The translations under genes were made by a program, and so were the position numbers. Below, piece after piece: positions 19,768 to 25,677 of a DNA stretch of 25,677 nt. Location: the IMG/VR virus record IMGVR_UViG_3300017957_000065, positions 1 through 25,677 of that record. One strand, written 5' to 3'. The notes below the pieces were generated by a model. It made no database searches and had not been told where the DNA came from. It worked only from the letters and a program-made list of their open reading frames with translations. How positions within the stretch are numbered: the first letter of the stretch is position 1; each line of letters starts with the position of its first letter. The DNA is from a virus.

Positions 19768-20710
19768 TATTTGTATTGGAACAATGTTGTGGGGATCCAG
19801 AACCACTGCACAAGAAGCACATAAGATTATCAATGCCGCTTTAGATTACGGTGTAGATTTTTTCGATACTGCACAGATATATCCAACATTTCCTTATAAC
19901 GAATGGACGCACGGTGTCAGTGAAAGTATATTGGGAGATTGGATGTGGTCAAACAAAAAGAAACTTCGTATCAGTACAAAATTAAAAAGTCCAATTGAAC
20001 CCGAAGAGATTGATGAACAAGTAGATGCAAGTCTCAAAAGACTTGGAGTAGAATGTATTGATTATTGTCACTTCCACTGGCCAAAAAGAAATCATTATCA
20101 CTTTAGAAATGTCTGGGATTATTCCCCAGAAGGAAATACTGAAGAGATTTTAGATTACTTTGATATGTGTAGTGAGAAACTAAAAGACTTACAACAACAA
20201 GGTAAAATTAAACATATCTGTATGAGTAATGAAACCGCATGGGGTGTTACTCAGTGGGCGCAACGTCTACCATTAAAATGTATTCAAAACGAATATAGTC
20301 TTCTACACAGAATATTTGAATTGGATGTTGCAGAAGCATGTTATCACAACGGTGTAAAACTTCTTGCGTGGACACCACTTGCGGGTGGACTGTTGACTGG
20401 TAAGTATAATAGATTTCTAGAAGGATCGCCTGTAGGTAGTCGAAGAACCTATGGTGGATTAGGACCACGAGATAACAAAAATGTTTGGGAACCTATTGAT
20501 AAGTATCAGAAGATTGCAGAAAATGCAGGAATGTCTTTGACACAAATGTCTATGTCGTGGGTGTTACGACAACCTCTATTAGAAGCCATGATATTGGGAG
20601 TAACTGACAGTCACCAATTAAAATTAAACTTAGACTGGATACCAGAATTAGAAGATGATGTGATCAGACAGATTCAGTCTGTATTCAAAGATCATCCTCT
20701 TCCTTTTTAA
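19757..20710 (+). CDS. Aldo/keto reductase
   Basis: A 317-residue NADPH-dependent aldo/keto reductase with a TIM barrel. The catalytic tetrad is readable: Asp37 and Tyr42 in DFFDTAQIYP, Lys75 in ISTKL, and His107 in CHFHWPK. The cofactor-binding end shows LAWTPLAGGLLTGKY and LGVTDSHQLKLNL. It is the third gene of the proX-proW operon, overlapping proW by 11 nt, so it may act on an imported or osmotic-stress-linked carbonyl compound, but the substrate cannot be read. It ends with a 26-nt tail-to-tail overlap with the minus-strand membrane protein gene. Confidence 0.92.
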   Translation: MQNNICIGTMLWGSRTTAQEAHKIINAALDYGVDFFDTAQIYPTFPYNEWTHGVSESILGDWMWSNKKKLRISTKLKSPIEPEEIDEQVDASLKRLGVECIDYCHFHWPKRNHYHFRNVWDYSPEGNTEEILDYFDMCSEKLKDLQQQGKIKHICMSNETAWGVTQWAQRLPLKCIQNEYSLLHRIFELDVAEACYHNGVKLLAWTPLAGGLLTGKYNRFLEGSPVGSRRTYGGLGPRDNKNVWEPIDKYQKIAENAGMSLTQMSMSWVLRQPLLEAMILGVTDSHQLKLNLDWIPELEDDVIRQIQSVFKDHPLPF

Positions 20711-20906
20711 AAGTTTTTTCCGTTCCGTCTGTAATCATCTTTGCTAGTTTGTATGGTGTGAATGCAAAGAGAAAGGGAACAAATGCGTGTATTGTTCCAG
20801 TTACAAACACGAGCAATGCAATCAGATTAAACTTCATCGCAACATACAAGTGTTTGAAGTAGTTACTCTTAATCTTTCTTAAATGTTTAAAGTCTACGTC
20901 TAACAT
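20685..20906 (-). CDS. Small membrane protein, DUF6356-like
   Basis: A 73-residue protein with basic N-terminal residues (HLRKIKSNYFKHLYVAMKFN), one or two hydrophobic segments (LIALLVFVTGTIHAFVPFLFAF) and a charged C-terminus. The pattern of a YxxH-containing amphipathic helix followed by a membrane segment with a central xHAxxPFLF is what I recall of DUF6356 small membrane proteins. A second protein with the same H-x-x-x-P-x-L-F logic is at 22894-23190. It is the last gene of the minus-strand cluster, overlapping the GNAT-like gene by 7 nt. Its function is not known. Confidence 0.65.
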   Translation of the reverse strand: MLDVDFKHLRKIKSNYFKHLYVAMKFNLIALLVFVTGTIHAFVPFLFAFTPYKLAKMITDGTEKTFKKEEDDL

Positions 20907-21490
20907 TTTTTTAACTCATCTATAATGTAGTAAGGTTCTGGTTGAAGCTTTGATATTGTATCGATGTATACGTTAACATCATACTCCCAAAGAGACTGTA
21001 CTGAATTAAAGATTTTTCGATCTCCCAAATAATTACACAGATTTGTGTACTTATTGATTTGTATTTCCATTCTGTGAGACATATCCATATGACCATCTCT
21101 ATCAGAATTTGTTGTCAAAATGAATCTATTAACGCCTATCTTTTGACAGAATCTAATTTGATATTGAAACAAAATTCTGTTTGGGATTGCATTGTATCCA
21201 TACCTTGATATCCCCTTGAAAGGATCTGTGCCAGGCAGGACAACAGATCTGTAACCTATACGGTAAGCGTCTTCGATATCTGGAAATGGATGACAACCAG
21301 ATAGAGATATGATTTCGTCATCTCTTACGAATGCCCAGAACGCACCCATGTTTTCTGTGACCCAGTCCCATCTCATCTCTTTCTTCGAAGAGTTATTCTT
21401 GTAACCCAACTCTGCACATTTGTGCATAAATCCGTCTAGGTCATACCTATCAAAATCTTGCGTTACCAAGTACTGATGTGTGGTTGTCAT
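20900..21490 (-). CDS. GNAT-like acyltransferase-type protein
   Basis: A 196-residue protein. AFWAFVRDDEIISLSGCHPFP resembles strands 2-3 of a GNAT fold, IGYRSVVLPGTDPFKGISRYGYNAIPNRILFQYQIRFCQKIGVNRFILTTN resembles the acceptor/CoA-binding core, and the later NKYTNLCNYLGDRKIFNSVQSLWEYDV matches the terminal strands. The classical Q/RxxGxG/A pyrophosphate loop is not clear, so the assignment is tentative. The ATG at 21490 lies 41 nt inside the upstream gene. With a minimal AMP-forming ligase two genes upstream, transfer of an activated acyl group is a natural guess. Confidence 0.5.
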   Translation of the reverse strand: MTTTHQYLVTQDFDRYDLDGFMHKCAELGYKNNSSKKEMRWDWVTENMGAFWAFVRDDEIISLSGCHPFPDIEDAYRIGYRSVVLPGTDPFKGISRYGYNAIPNRILFQYQIRFCQKIGVNRFILTTNSDRDGHMDMSHRMEIQINKYTNLCNYLGDRKIFNSVQSLWEYDVNVYIDTISKLQPEPYYIIDELKKC

Positions 21491-22253
21491 CTAATTCACC
21501 AAGAAAAGGTTTCAGTTGATTAGGATGGAACTCATCCCAAGTCGTCGTAAAGTCTGCCCAGTCTCTTTGTTCATATCTCATCCAGTTTTCTTCATCAACA
21601 AATTGATATTCATGTTGTTTATATTCTTCGTATAGATCGTCAGTCCATTCTAATACACCATGCGTTTCACACAACCAAATGTCTTTGAATGTGGCTTCAG
21701 ATCCTTTGATGTCTATAATCCAGTCCATTGTTCTTTGAAGCTGATTTCTATAATCTGGTTTCATATCACTGAAGTGATGACTGATCCTATAGTTTGCAGA
21801 AGTCTGTAAGTGCCAGTTCGCAGAAACCTTGGAGTCATAATCGTATAGGTTTATGATCGTGCTATTAGGAAACCACTCTCTAATTTGTTTCGGTTCGTCG
21901 TGAACTACATATACCAACTTCTCTTTTGGTAGATCTAATTTATTCCAAATTTCTATCCATCTATCTTTCCACTCATCATCATTCCAAAATCTAGATACAC
22001 GTTCTCCAAAAAGCGGTGTAACATTTCCATCTGGCAAATCTCTATCAAAGTGGTTTGGTGCAAGTAGTCTTTCTGTACAGGAAAAATCTTTTGGGAATGA
22101 CCAAGGAAACTCACCGTTCTTTTCTGACTTGTACCAATACACTCCACTATAACAAGTAGATAGACGTGCCATTCTCCAACCCCGCCCTCCAAAGTTGGCA
22201 GATATAACTAATATTCTATCGTCGTGAGATATAGTAGAGGGCATTGTTTTCAT
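21450..22253 (-). CDS. Unknown protein, distantly sulfotransferase-like
   Basis: A 267-residue protein. Near the start, RILVISANFGGRGWRMARLST is a strand followed by a Gly-rich loop and helix at the position of a sulfotransferase PAPS-binding loop. Later, KLVYVVHDEPKQIREWFPNSTIINLYDYD resembles the xxxxFPxxKxIxLxRD strand of that family. The rest (WLCETHGVLEWTDDLYEEYKQHEYQF) is unfamiliar. I prefer the ATG at 22253, though 22244 is equally possible; the longer frame to 22328 would overlap the ligase gene by 113 nt. It overlaps the ligase end by 38 nt and the GNAT-like start by 41 nt, unusually tight packing. The function call is weak. Confidence 0.4.
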   Translation of the reverse strand: MKTMPSTISHDDRILVISANFGGRGWRMARLSTCYSGVYWYKSEKNGEFPWSFPKDFSCTERLLAPNHFDRDLPDGNVTPLFGERVSRFWNDDEWKDRWIEIWNKLDLPKEKLVYVVHDEPKQIREWFPNSTIINLYDYDSKVSANWHLQTSANYRISHHFSDMKPDYRNQLQRTMDWIIDIKGSEATFKDIWLCETHGVLEWTDDLYEEYKQHEYQFVDEENWMRYEQRDWADFTTTWDEFHPNQLKPFLGELDDNHTSVLGNARF

Positions 22254-22890
22254 ACTTGACGTTGTCGCCAGTATAGTACCAGTCTCTGTAGATTGACATT
22301 TCGGATCTAACAACAAGTTCTCCGTCATCGATTTTCCACTCTATTTCTATGTTGTCACCCAGTAGTGCGCCAGGTTCAAACATACGTTTTACGTGTTCGG
22401 TGTCATATGGTTGGAATGTTGTGTTGACACATAATGGTCCACACTCAGTCATACCCCAATTACAGAATACTGTTGCACCTCTCTCCACAAGTGCGATAAT
22501 GTTATCTACTGTGTGTGGTTCAGTTCCAACATGTATAAAAGTACCAGAAAAGTCATAGTTGTTAAACTGTTTTACTTTTCTGATACCAGTAATTGCAGTA
22601 TCCGTCAACATAGTATGACTATAAGGACGAAGTTCGTCTAGGTATGTGTAGGGATTGAATTTTGTCTGAGTAACCTTACACCCGACATATTCTCCAGCCA
22701 AGGTCAATGCAAGACCTCCGATGTGGTCGAGTGAAAGGAAGTTCAGTATACTAGAATTTTTAGTGAGGTCGTGAGTTCTTCTATAAACCTCAGATACCAA
22801 ATTCAATTTTTCTGCAGAGTGCCATATTCTTTTTGGTTTACCAGTTGTACCACTCGAATACGTTATCCGCCCATCATCAACTTTATTCAT
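22216..22890 (-). CDS. Minimal AMP-forming ligase (ANL superfamily) core
   Basis: A 224-residue protein containing the central ANL motifs: A3 TYSSGTTGKPK (10-20), A5 NWGMTECGP (144-152) and A7 WYYTGDNVKY (about 205-213), ending ISRR exactly where the hinge motif A8 (GRxxD) would begin. ANL enzymes (acyl-CoA synthetases, NRPS adenylation domains) have about 500 residues; both the first about 150 residues and the C-terminal lid with the catalytic Lys of motif A10 are missing. Motif spacing is regular, and neighbours overlap its ends cleanly, so this is not a random break. It may adenylate a small acid, with a partner completing the reaction. Confidence 0.8.
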   Translation of the reverse strand: MNKVDDGRITYSSGTTGKPKRIWHSAEKLNLVSEVYRRTHDLTKNSSILNFLSLDHIGGLALTLAGEYVGCKVTQTKFNPYTYLDELRPYSHTMLTDTAITGIRKVKQFNNYDFSGTFIHVGTEPHTVDNIIALVERGATVFCNWGMTECGPLCVNTTFQPYDTEHVKRMFEPGALLGDNIEIEWKIDDGELVVRSEMSIYRDWYYTGDNVKYENNALYYISRR

Positions 22891-22893
22891 TTT

Positions 22894-23190
22894 TTACTTT
22901 TTTGCTTTAGTGAACTTTACTCTTTTGAACAGTGGAAGGTCTGGTAGAATTCTAGAAATCATGTGAAGTCTATTGACTTGCGCTTCCAGTAGTTTGAAGT
23001 CAAACAACCAAGGCAGTAGTCCATGTAGGAACCAACCGATTGCCATTAGTAGAGAGAACCCAGCTTCTTTGAATGCAAGTTTAGCGTGCCACCAATATCC
23101 ACCTTTTTCATTTTTCAATGCACGAGATTTGACTACCTCTGCTTCTGCAAGATGTTGTGAATTCCATGCAAGGATATCTTTAAAACTCAT
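22894..23190 (-). CDS. Small membrane protein, DUF6356-like
   Basis: A 98-residue protein: MSFKDILAWNSQHLAEAEVVKSRALKNEKGGYWWHAKLAFKEAGFSLLMAIGWFLHGLLPWLFDF, then FKLLEAQVNRLHMISRILPD. An amphipathic N-terminal helix, a WWH motif and a membrane segment with HGLLPWLF give the DUF6356-type outline that I also see at 20685-20906. The start has GGAGACGAAAT upstream. It is the first gene downstream of the exact late promoter at 23239-23246 and lies 3 nt before the ligase gene, so it is late-expressed with it. Confidence 0.7.
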   Translation of the reverse strand: MSFKDILAWNSQHLAEAEVVKSRALKNEKGGYWWHAKLAFKEAGFSLLMAIGWFLHGLLPWLFDFKLLEAQVNRLHMISRILPDLPLFKRVKFTKAKK

Positions 23191-23213
23191 ATTTCGTCTC
23201 CATAGGGTTGGGG

Positions 23214-23408
23214 TTACTTAACTTTTTGCGTTTGATAGTATTTATACATCTTAATATACCATTCAAATGATTTTGGATAGTTATGAGGGTTAGGAATTTT
23301 TATTCCTCTGCTTGTGAAATAGTGCATAAACATCAGAACTTCACGGTCTTTTTGGTTTTCCTCGTATTCTTGTCTTTGTCTATACTGCAAAACTTTCTCC
23401 ACATCCAC
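23214..23408 (-). CDS. Small protein, unknown function
   Basis: A 64-residue protein with a charged helical N-terminus (QYRQRQEYEENQKDREVLMFMHYF) and RGIKIPNPHNYPKSFEWYIKMYKYYQ. The block GIKIPNPxxYPKSFExYxxMY seems familiar from small marine phage proteins, without a function. The start is uncertain: the GTG at 23408 overlaps the IscA-like gene by 29 nt, and a shorter form starting at MFMHYF is possible. The late promoter for downstream genes lies inside its 3' end. Confidence 0.55.
   Translation of the reverse strand: MDVEKVLQYRQRQEYEENQKDREVLMFMHYFTSRGIKIPNPHNYPKSFEWYIKMYKYYQTQKVK
23239..23246 (-). promoter_or_regulatory. T4-type late promoter (TATAAATA)
   Basis: An exact TATAAATA on the minus strand (23246-23239), 49 nt before the ATG of the DUF6356-like gene. 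It lies within the end of the preceding coding region and would give late expression of the 20685-23190 cluster. Confidence 0.65.
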
Positions 23409-23688
23409 AGGATGCAGTTGCGTTAGGATTTATCACCTTTAAATAACTACCACCCAATTCTTGTACATAGTCTACCGTACATCCAAATAAAAACATTTCT
23501 GACATTATATCTACTACTAGAATATCTCCAATTAGATTTCCGCCTGTGGTTTCATTTGTGTACCCCCAATCATATTGAAACCCTGAACACCCACCACCTT
23601 TTACTTGAAGAGATATGTAAAGTGATCCCTTTGCAATAGCCATATTCATTAAATAATCTTTTGCTCTGTCTGTTATTGATAGGTTCAT
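23380..23688 (-). CDS. A-type iron-sulfur carrier (IscA/ErpA/HesB-like)
   Basis: A 102-residue protein with the three conserved cysteines of A-type carriers: GGGCSGFQYDW (Cys34) and SCGCGESFAV (Cys94, Cys96). The length matches IscA (107). A-type carriers hold and deliver Fe-S clusters or iron to target enzymes. The gene overlaps the upstream 2OG oxygenase by 4 nt, and the same phage encodes a radical SAM protein, so supply of iron or clusters to phage or host enzymes is a reasonable inference. IscA-like genes are known in marine T4-like phages. Confidence 0.92.
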   Translation of the reverse strand: MNLSITDRAKDYLMNMAIAKGSLYISLQVKGGGCSGFQYDWGYTNETTGGNLIGDILVVDIMSEMFLFGCTVDYVQELGGSYLKVINPNATASCGCGESFAV

Positions 23689-24332
23689 AACTTGATCTTT
23701 CTGTTTTTTCCTACAATTAAATCACGAGTAACGTCTGTCATAGTTCCTGTTAATTGAATAAGACATCTTGGTTCCCACCCTGCGTTTGCACTTGCGTGTG
23801 GTGTATCTTTCCAATCGAAGTGTATTACATCTCCTTTACGCCACTGAATAAAACTTGTGCCCATTTGTAAGAAATGGCCAGGTTTCCAGTCTTCTAAGAA
23901 TATAAAGAAACGTGCAACTTGTGTAGAATCATCATTCATCTCATGTTGCTTATCGACATGCAAGTTCAACATCTCGCCTGGATATTGAATATGGAACGCT
24001 TGCTTCGTGTTTATTAATCCGAAACTATTTATTACGTCTGACCAAATTCCTTCGAACTCAAAGTGTTTGCGAAAGATCACAGTGTCAGTAGACATCCCTG
24101 CGTTGCGCAAATCATTCTCTTCTGCCTCTAACTGTGGATGGTCTGGATGGTACTTCTTTCCCCTAGTACCCCAAGTCTTTGGTTGTGCTTGTTCTTTTAT
24201 GAGTTCTAAATCTTTTTCCCAGTTACAGTCAAAACGTGCAATCCACCTGTAGTCATAACCCGCAGCTTCATGTCTCTGCCAGTCGAAGTGATAATCACTT
24301 TGCTTTTGTCCTGCTTCCCAGTTACTATTCAT
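23685..24332 (-). CDS. 2OG-Fe(II) oxygenase-like protein
   Basis: A 215-residue protein with a jelly-roll iron site: FHIQYPGEMLNLHVDKQH (His125, Asp127), DTPHASANAG (His179) and EPRCLIQLTG (Arg189, likely 2-oxoglutarate ligand), with the intervening ARFFIFLEDWKPGHFLQMG strand pair. The HxD...H...R order is complete, so the enzyme is probably active. The N-terminal 80 residues (Trp/His-rich, DYRWIARFDCNWEKDLELI) may form a substrate-specific lid. Substrate unknown. It is linked by a 4-nt overlap to the IscA-like gene and by 2 nt to the upstream methyltransferase. Confidence 0.83.
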   Translation of the reverse strand: MNSNWEAGQKQSDYHFDWQRHEAAGYDYRWIARFDCNWEKDLELIKEQAQPKTWGTRGKKYHPDHPQLEAEENDLRNAGMSTDTVIFRKHFEFEGIWSDVINSFGLINTKQAFHIQYPGEMLNLHVDKQHEMNDDSTQVARFFIFLEDWKPGHFLQMGTSFIQWRKGDVIHFDWKDTPHASANAGWEPRCLIQLTGTMTDVTRDLIVGKNRKIKL

Positions 24333-24334
24333 AA

Positions 24335-25024
24335 CTATATCTTTTTACCTGTGTAATCTACATCCAATTGTTCAATTGTGAGTGGTTCATATAGAGGTGG
24401 GAACTCGTCTATTTTATCTCTTTTTTTCAATACCCATACTTGATATTGAAATTCTGTAGTTTCTTGGGTTCCATCTTTTTTAGTTGATGTCAAATTTGCT
24501 TTTCTACCTACCCACGCTTTACCTTTATTCCATACTTCAAAATGAGACATCCAATTCTCTATATCTTTATATTCTGTTTTGCCTGCAGGTATTGTCATAA
24601 CTATTTCACCACCTTCATCTAAACTATTGTAGATGTTTTCTTTGCATTCTGAAGTTAATCCGCTAAAGTCAAAAATTCCACTTGCAATAATAACAGAATA
24701 TTTTTTTGGTAATGGAGATGCGTTGATGTCGCAAAAAGAAACTTCTCTATAATATTGATAAGATGTTTCTATATAATTTTCTACTATATCGTATCCGTCC
24801 ACATTGGTAAAACCCGCAAGTTTGAAAATTGCCCCTGAGAAACCAGTTCCACATCCTAGATCTGCAACTTCAGTATTGCTTTCAAAATTGTATATAATAT
24901 ATCCTGCAGTCTTTGCATATCCATCCCATTTTTGGGATAAGACCACATCTCTCGTGAAATCTAAGTTCTTGTATATATCATATTGATTTTGAGATGAAGA
25001 CTCAAATACGTGATCATGATTCAT
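24335..25024 (-). CDS. Class I SAM-dependent methyltransferase
   Basis: A 229-residue methyltransferase. Motif I is VADLGCGTGFSGAIFKLAGF (about 53-72), with DGYDIVENYIETS providing the acidic ribose ligand, then SVIIASGIFDF (motif II/III position), and NSLDEGGEIVMTIP. The C-terminal WVLKKRDKIDEFPPLYEPL is not familiar. It resembles small-molecule methyltransferases (Methyltransf_25/31-like), not the FkbM pair. It overlaps the upstream P-loop gene by 11 nt. Substrate unknown. Confidence 0.83.
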   Translation of the reverse strand: MNHDHVFESSSQNQYDIYKNLDFTRDVVLSQKWDGYAKTAGYIIYNFESNTEVADLGCGTGFSGAIFKLAGFTNVDGYDIVENYIETSYQYYREVSFCDINASPLPKKYSVIIASGIFDFSGLTSECKENIYNSLDEGGEIVMTIPAGKTEYKDIENWMSHFEVWNKGKAWVGRKANLTSTKKDGTQETTEFQYQVWVLKKRDKIDEFPPLYEPLTIEQLDVDYTGKKI

Positions 25025-25616
25025 TTGATACCCTTTTTACTTCTAAGTCCAGAGGCTGTTCATCAACTGATGTTATATATTTTGCGTTCGCATCTTCAGA
25101 GATGTCCTGTGGTAAAATAGGAAACCCCAACTCTATACTTAAACTGTGTAAGTAATAGTTACCATATAATTGATACAACTCTTGACTTATAAATGTAGGA
25201 TTAAACTGTATCAGATAGTCTAAGCTTTGTTGGAAAAACTTTAATGTACTTTTTCCTCTTACACGCTCTTGTTGAAGTTTTAATATATTGGAGTCTCTAC
25301 CTATAATACCAATCTTCACATCTGCAAAATTCATTGCCGTTTCTATGAAAGATCTATACTTGGGAATGTGGGGAACCTTTTCTTTTATATAAGGACAACT
25401 CACACTCGTGAACATGAAATCGTGTTCTTCCCACGGAAAATCTTTTAACTTTGATGGATCTCTCCAATACTCATTAAAAGGTTCTTCATGATGTCCTTCC
25501 CAGTAAGATTTCATCTCCCACCCATATACTCTTGGATGTTTAGAAAAAACCTTACTGAAAAGATGATTACCAGATCCTTGTGGTCCAGTAATTATGAGAA
25601 GTTTAGGCTTCTGCAA
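25014..25616 (-). CDS. P-loop sulfotransferase-like protein
   Basis: A 200-residue protein. The N-terminal LLIITGPQGSGNHLFSKVFSKHPRVYG has a P-loop (about 10-18) that fits sulfotransferase or nucleotide-kinase-type folds. KIGIIGRDSNILKLQQERVRG near residue 100 resembles the second PAPS-binding strand (xxRDP...S...). No other recognisable domain. The only available start is TTG at 25616, 11 nt inside the preceding gene, with a GGGGA about 9 nt upstream. The sulfotransferase assignment is tentative; substrate unknown. Confidence 0.6.
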   Translation of the reverse strand: MQKPKLLIITGPQGSGNHLFSKVFSKHPRVYGWEMKSYWEGHHEEPFNEYWRDPSKLKDFPWEEHDFMFTSVSCPYIKEKVPHIPKYRSFIETAMNFADVKIGIIGRDSNILKLQQERVRGKSTLKFFQQSLDYLIQFNPTFISQELYQLYGNYYLHSLSIELGFPILPQDISEDANAKYITSVDEQPLDLEVKRVSNES

Positions 25617-25677
25617 CTTCTTTTTTCCCCATACTACTAAACAATAGTGTCAGTACAGGTGCACCAAAGATCGCAAC
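25603..25677 (-). CDS. C-terminal fragment of an upstream gene
   Basis: The last 24 codons of a minus-strand gene cut by the right window edge: VAIFGAPVLTLLFSSMGKKEVAEA, then TAA at 25605-25603. The segment is hydrophobic and then basic/acidic, as at the end of a membrane protein. Its stop lies 11-14 nt beyond the TTG start of the P-loop gene, continuing the overlapping style of this cluster. No family can be read. Confidence 0.5.
   Translation of the reverse strand, partial: VAIFGAPVLTLLFSSMGKKEVAEA

Noticed and set aside
1-25677. CRISPR arrays, insertion sequences, integrase or attachment sites
   Set aside because: No regularly spaced direct repeats, no transposase or integrase motifs and no terminal inverted repeats were seen; the only tRNA shows no adjacent duplicated 3' end.

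Overview
The window looks like part of the genome of a lytic, A+T-rich T4-like (Tevenvirinae-type) myovirus. The left third carries a T4 replication/recombination/late-transcription core on the minus strand: the N-terminus of DNA polymerase gp43, the gp46/gp47 recombination nuclease, the late sigma factor gp55, the UvsW helicase and the UvsY mediator. The gene content (several 2-oxoglutarate oxygenases, FkbM methyltransferases, an IscA-type carrier, a ProX/ProW osmolyte transporter, many tiny conserved proteins) is typical of marine T4-like phages. The ProX/ProW pair and its signal peptide suggest a Gram-negative, probably proteobacterial host. That host guess is inference.

Layout. (1) 1-8841, minus strand: gp43 (partial), two small proteins, gp46, gp47, a nucleotidyltransferase, an APS-kinase-like P-loop kinase, an acidic protein and gp55. 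A 150-bp divergent promoter region follows, then UvsW, UvsY, a 2OG oxygenase and a probable tail-tube-like structural gene behind a T4 late promoter. (2) 8893-10960: a small protein and an FkbM methyltransferase on plus, meeting a second FkbM methyltransferase tail to tail. Next is an exported beta-barrel-like protein with a strong minus-strand terminator. (3) 11150-16992, plus strand: an early region of very small genes in short operons. Five near-identical sigma70-type promoters (exact 17-nt spacers) drive it, and it includes two HExxH metalloprotein genes in tandem. A minus-strand lipoprotein cysteine peptidase (TIGR02594-like) with its own late promoter interrupts it. The region ends with tRNA-Arg(UCU) and a GH19 endolysin. 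(4) 17010-20710, plus: a SPASM-like protein and a short radical SAM protein, then a sigma70 promoter, ProX, ProW and an aldo/keto reductase. (5) 20685-25677, minus: a dense, overlapping cluster with two small DUF6356-like membrane proteins bracketing a GNAT-like protein, a sulfotransferase-like protein and a minimal AMP-forming ligase domain. Upstream of it are a small protein, an IscA/ErpA-type Fe-S carrier, a 2OG oxygenase, a class I methyltransferase, a P-loop sulfotransferase-like protein and the end of a further gene.

The regulatory structure is unusually legible. Eight sigma70-like promoters all have exactly 17-nt spacers. Three minus-strand T4-type late boxes (TATAAATA) precede the tail-tube-like gene, the lipoprotein hydrolase and the DUF6356/ligase cluster. 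At 13991-14023 an early plus-strand promoter and a late minus-strand promoter physically overlap. Two plus-strand genes end in stop codons supplied by the -35 hexamer of the next promoter, which suggests that promoter cassettes have been inserted or shuffled between small early genes. The least familiar content is the 20685-23190 ligase/GNAT/DUF6356 cluster and the split SPASM/radical-SAM pair. I cannot assign either to a described pathway. All assignments come from reading motifs by eye; no database search was run.
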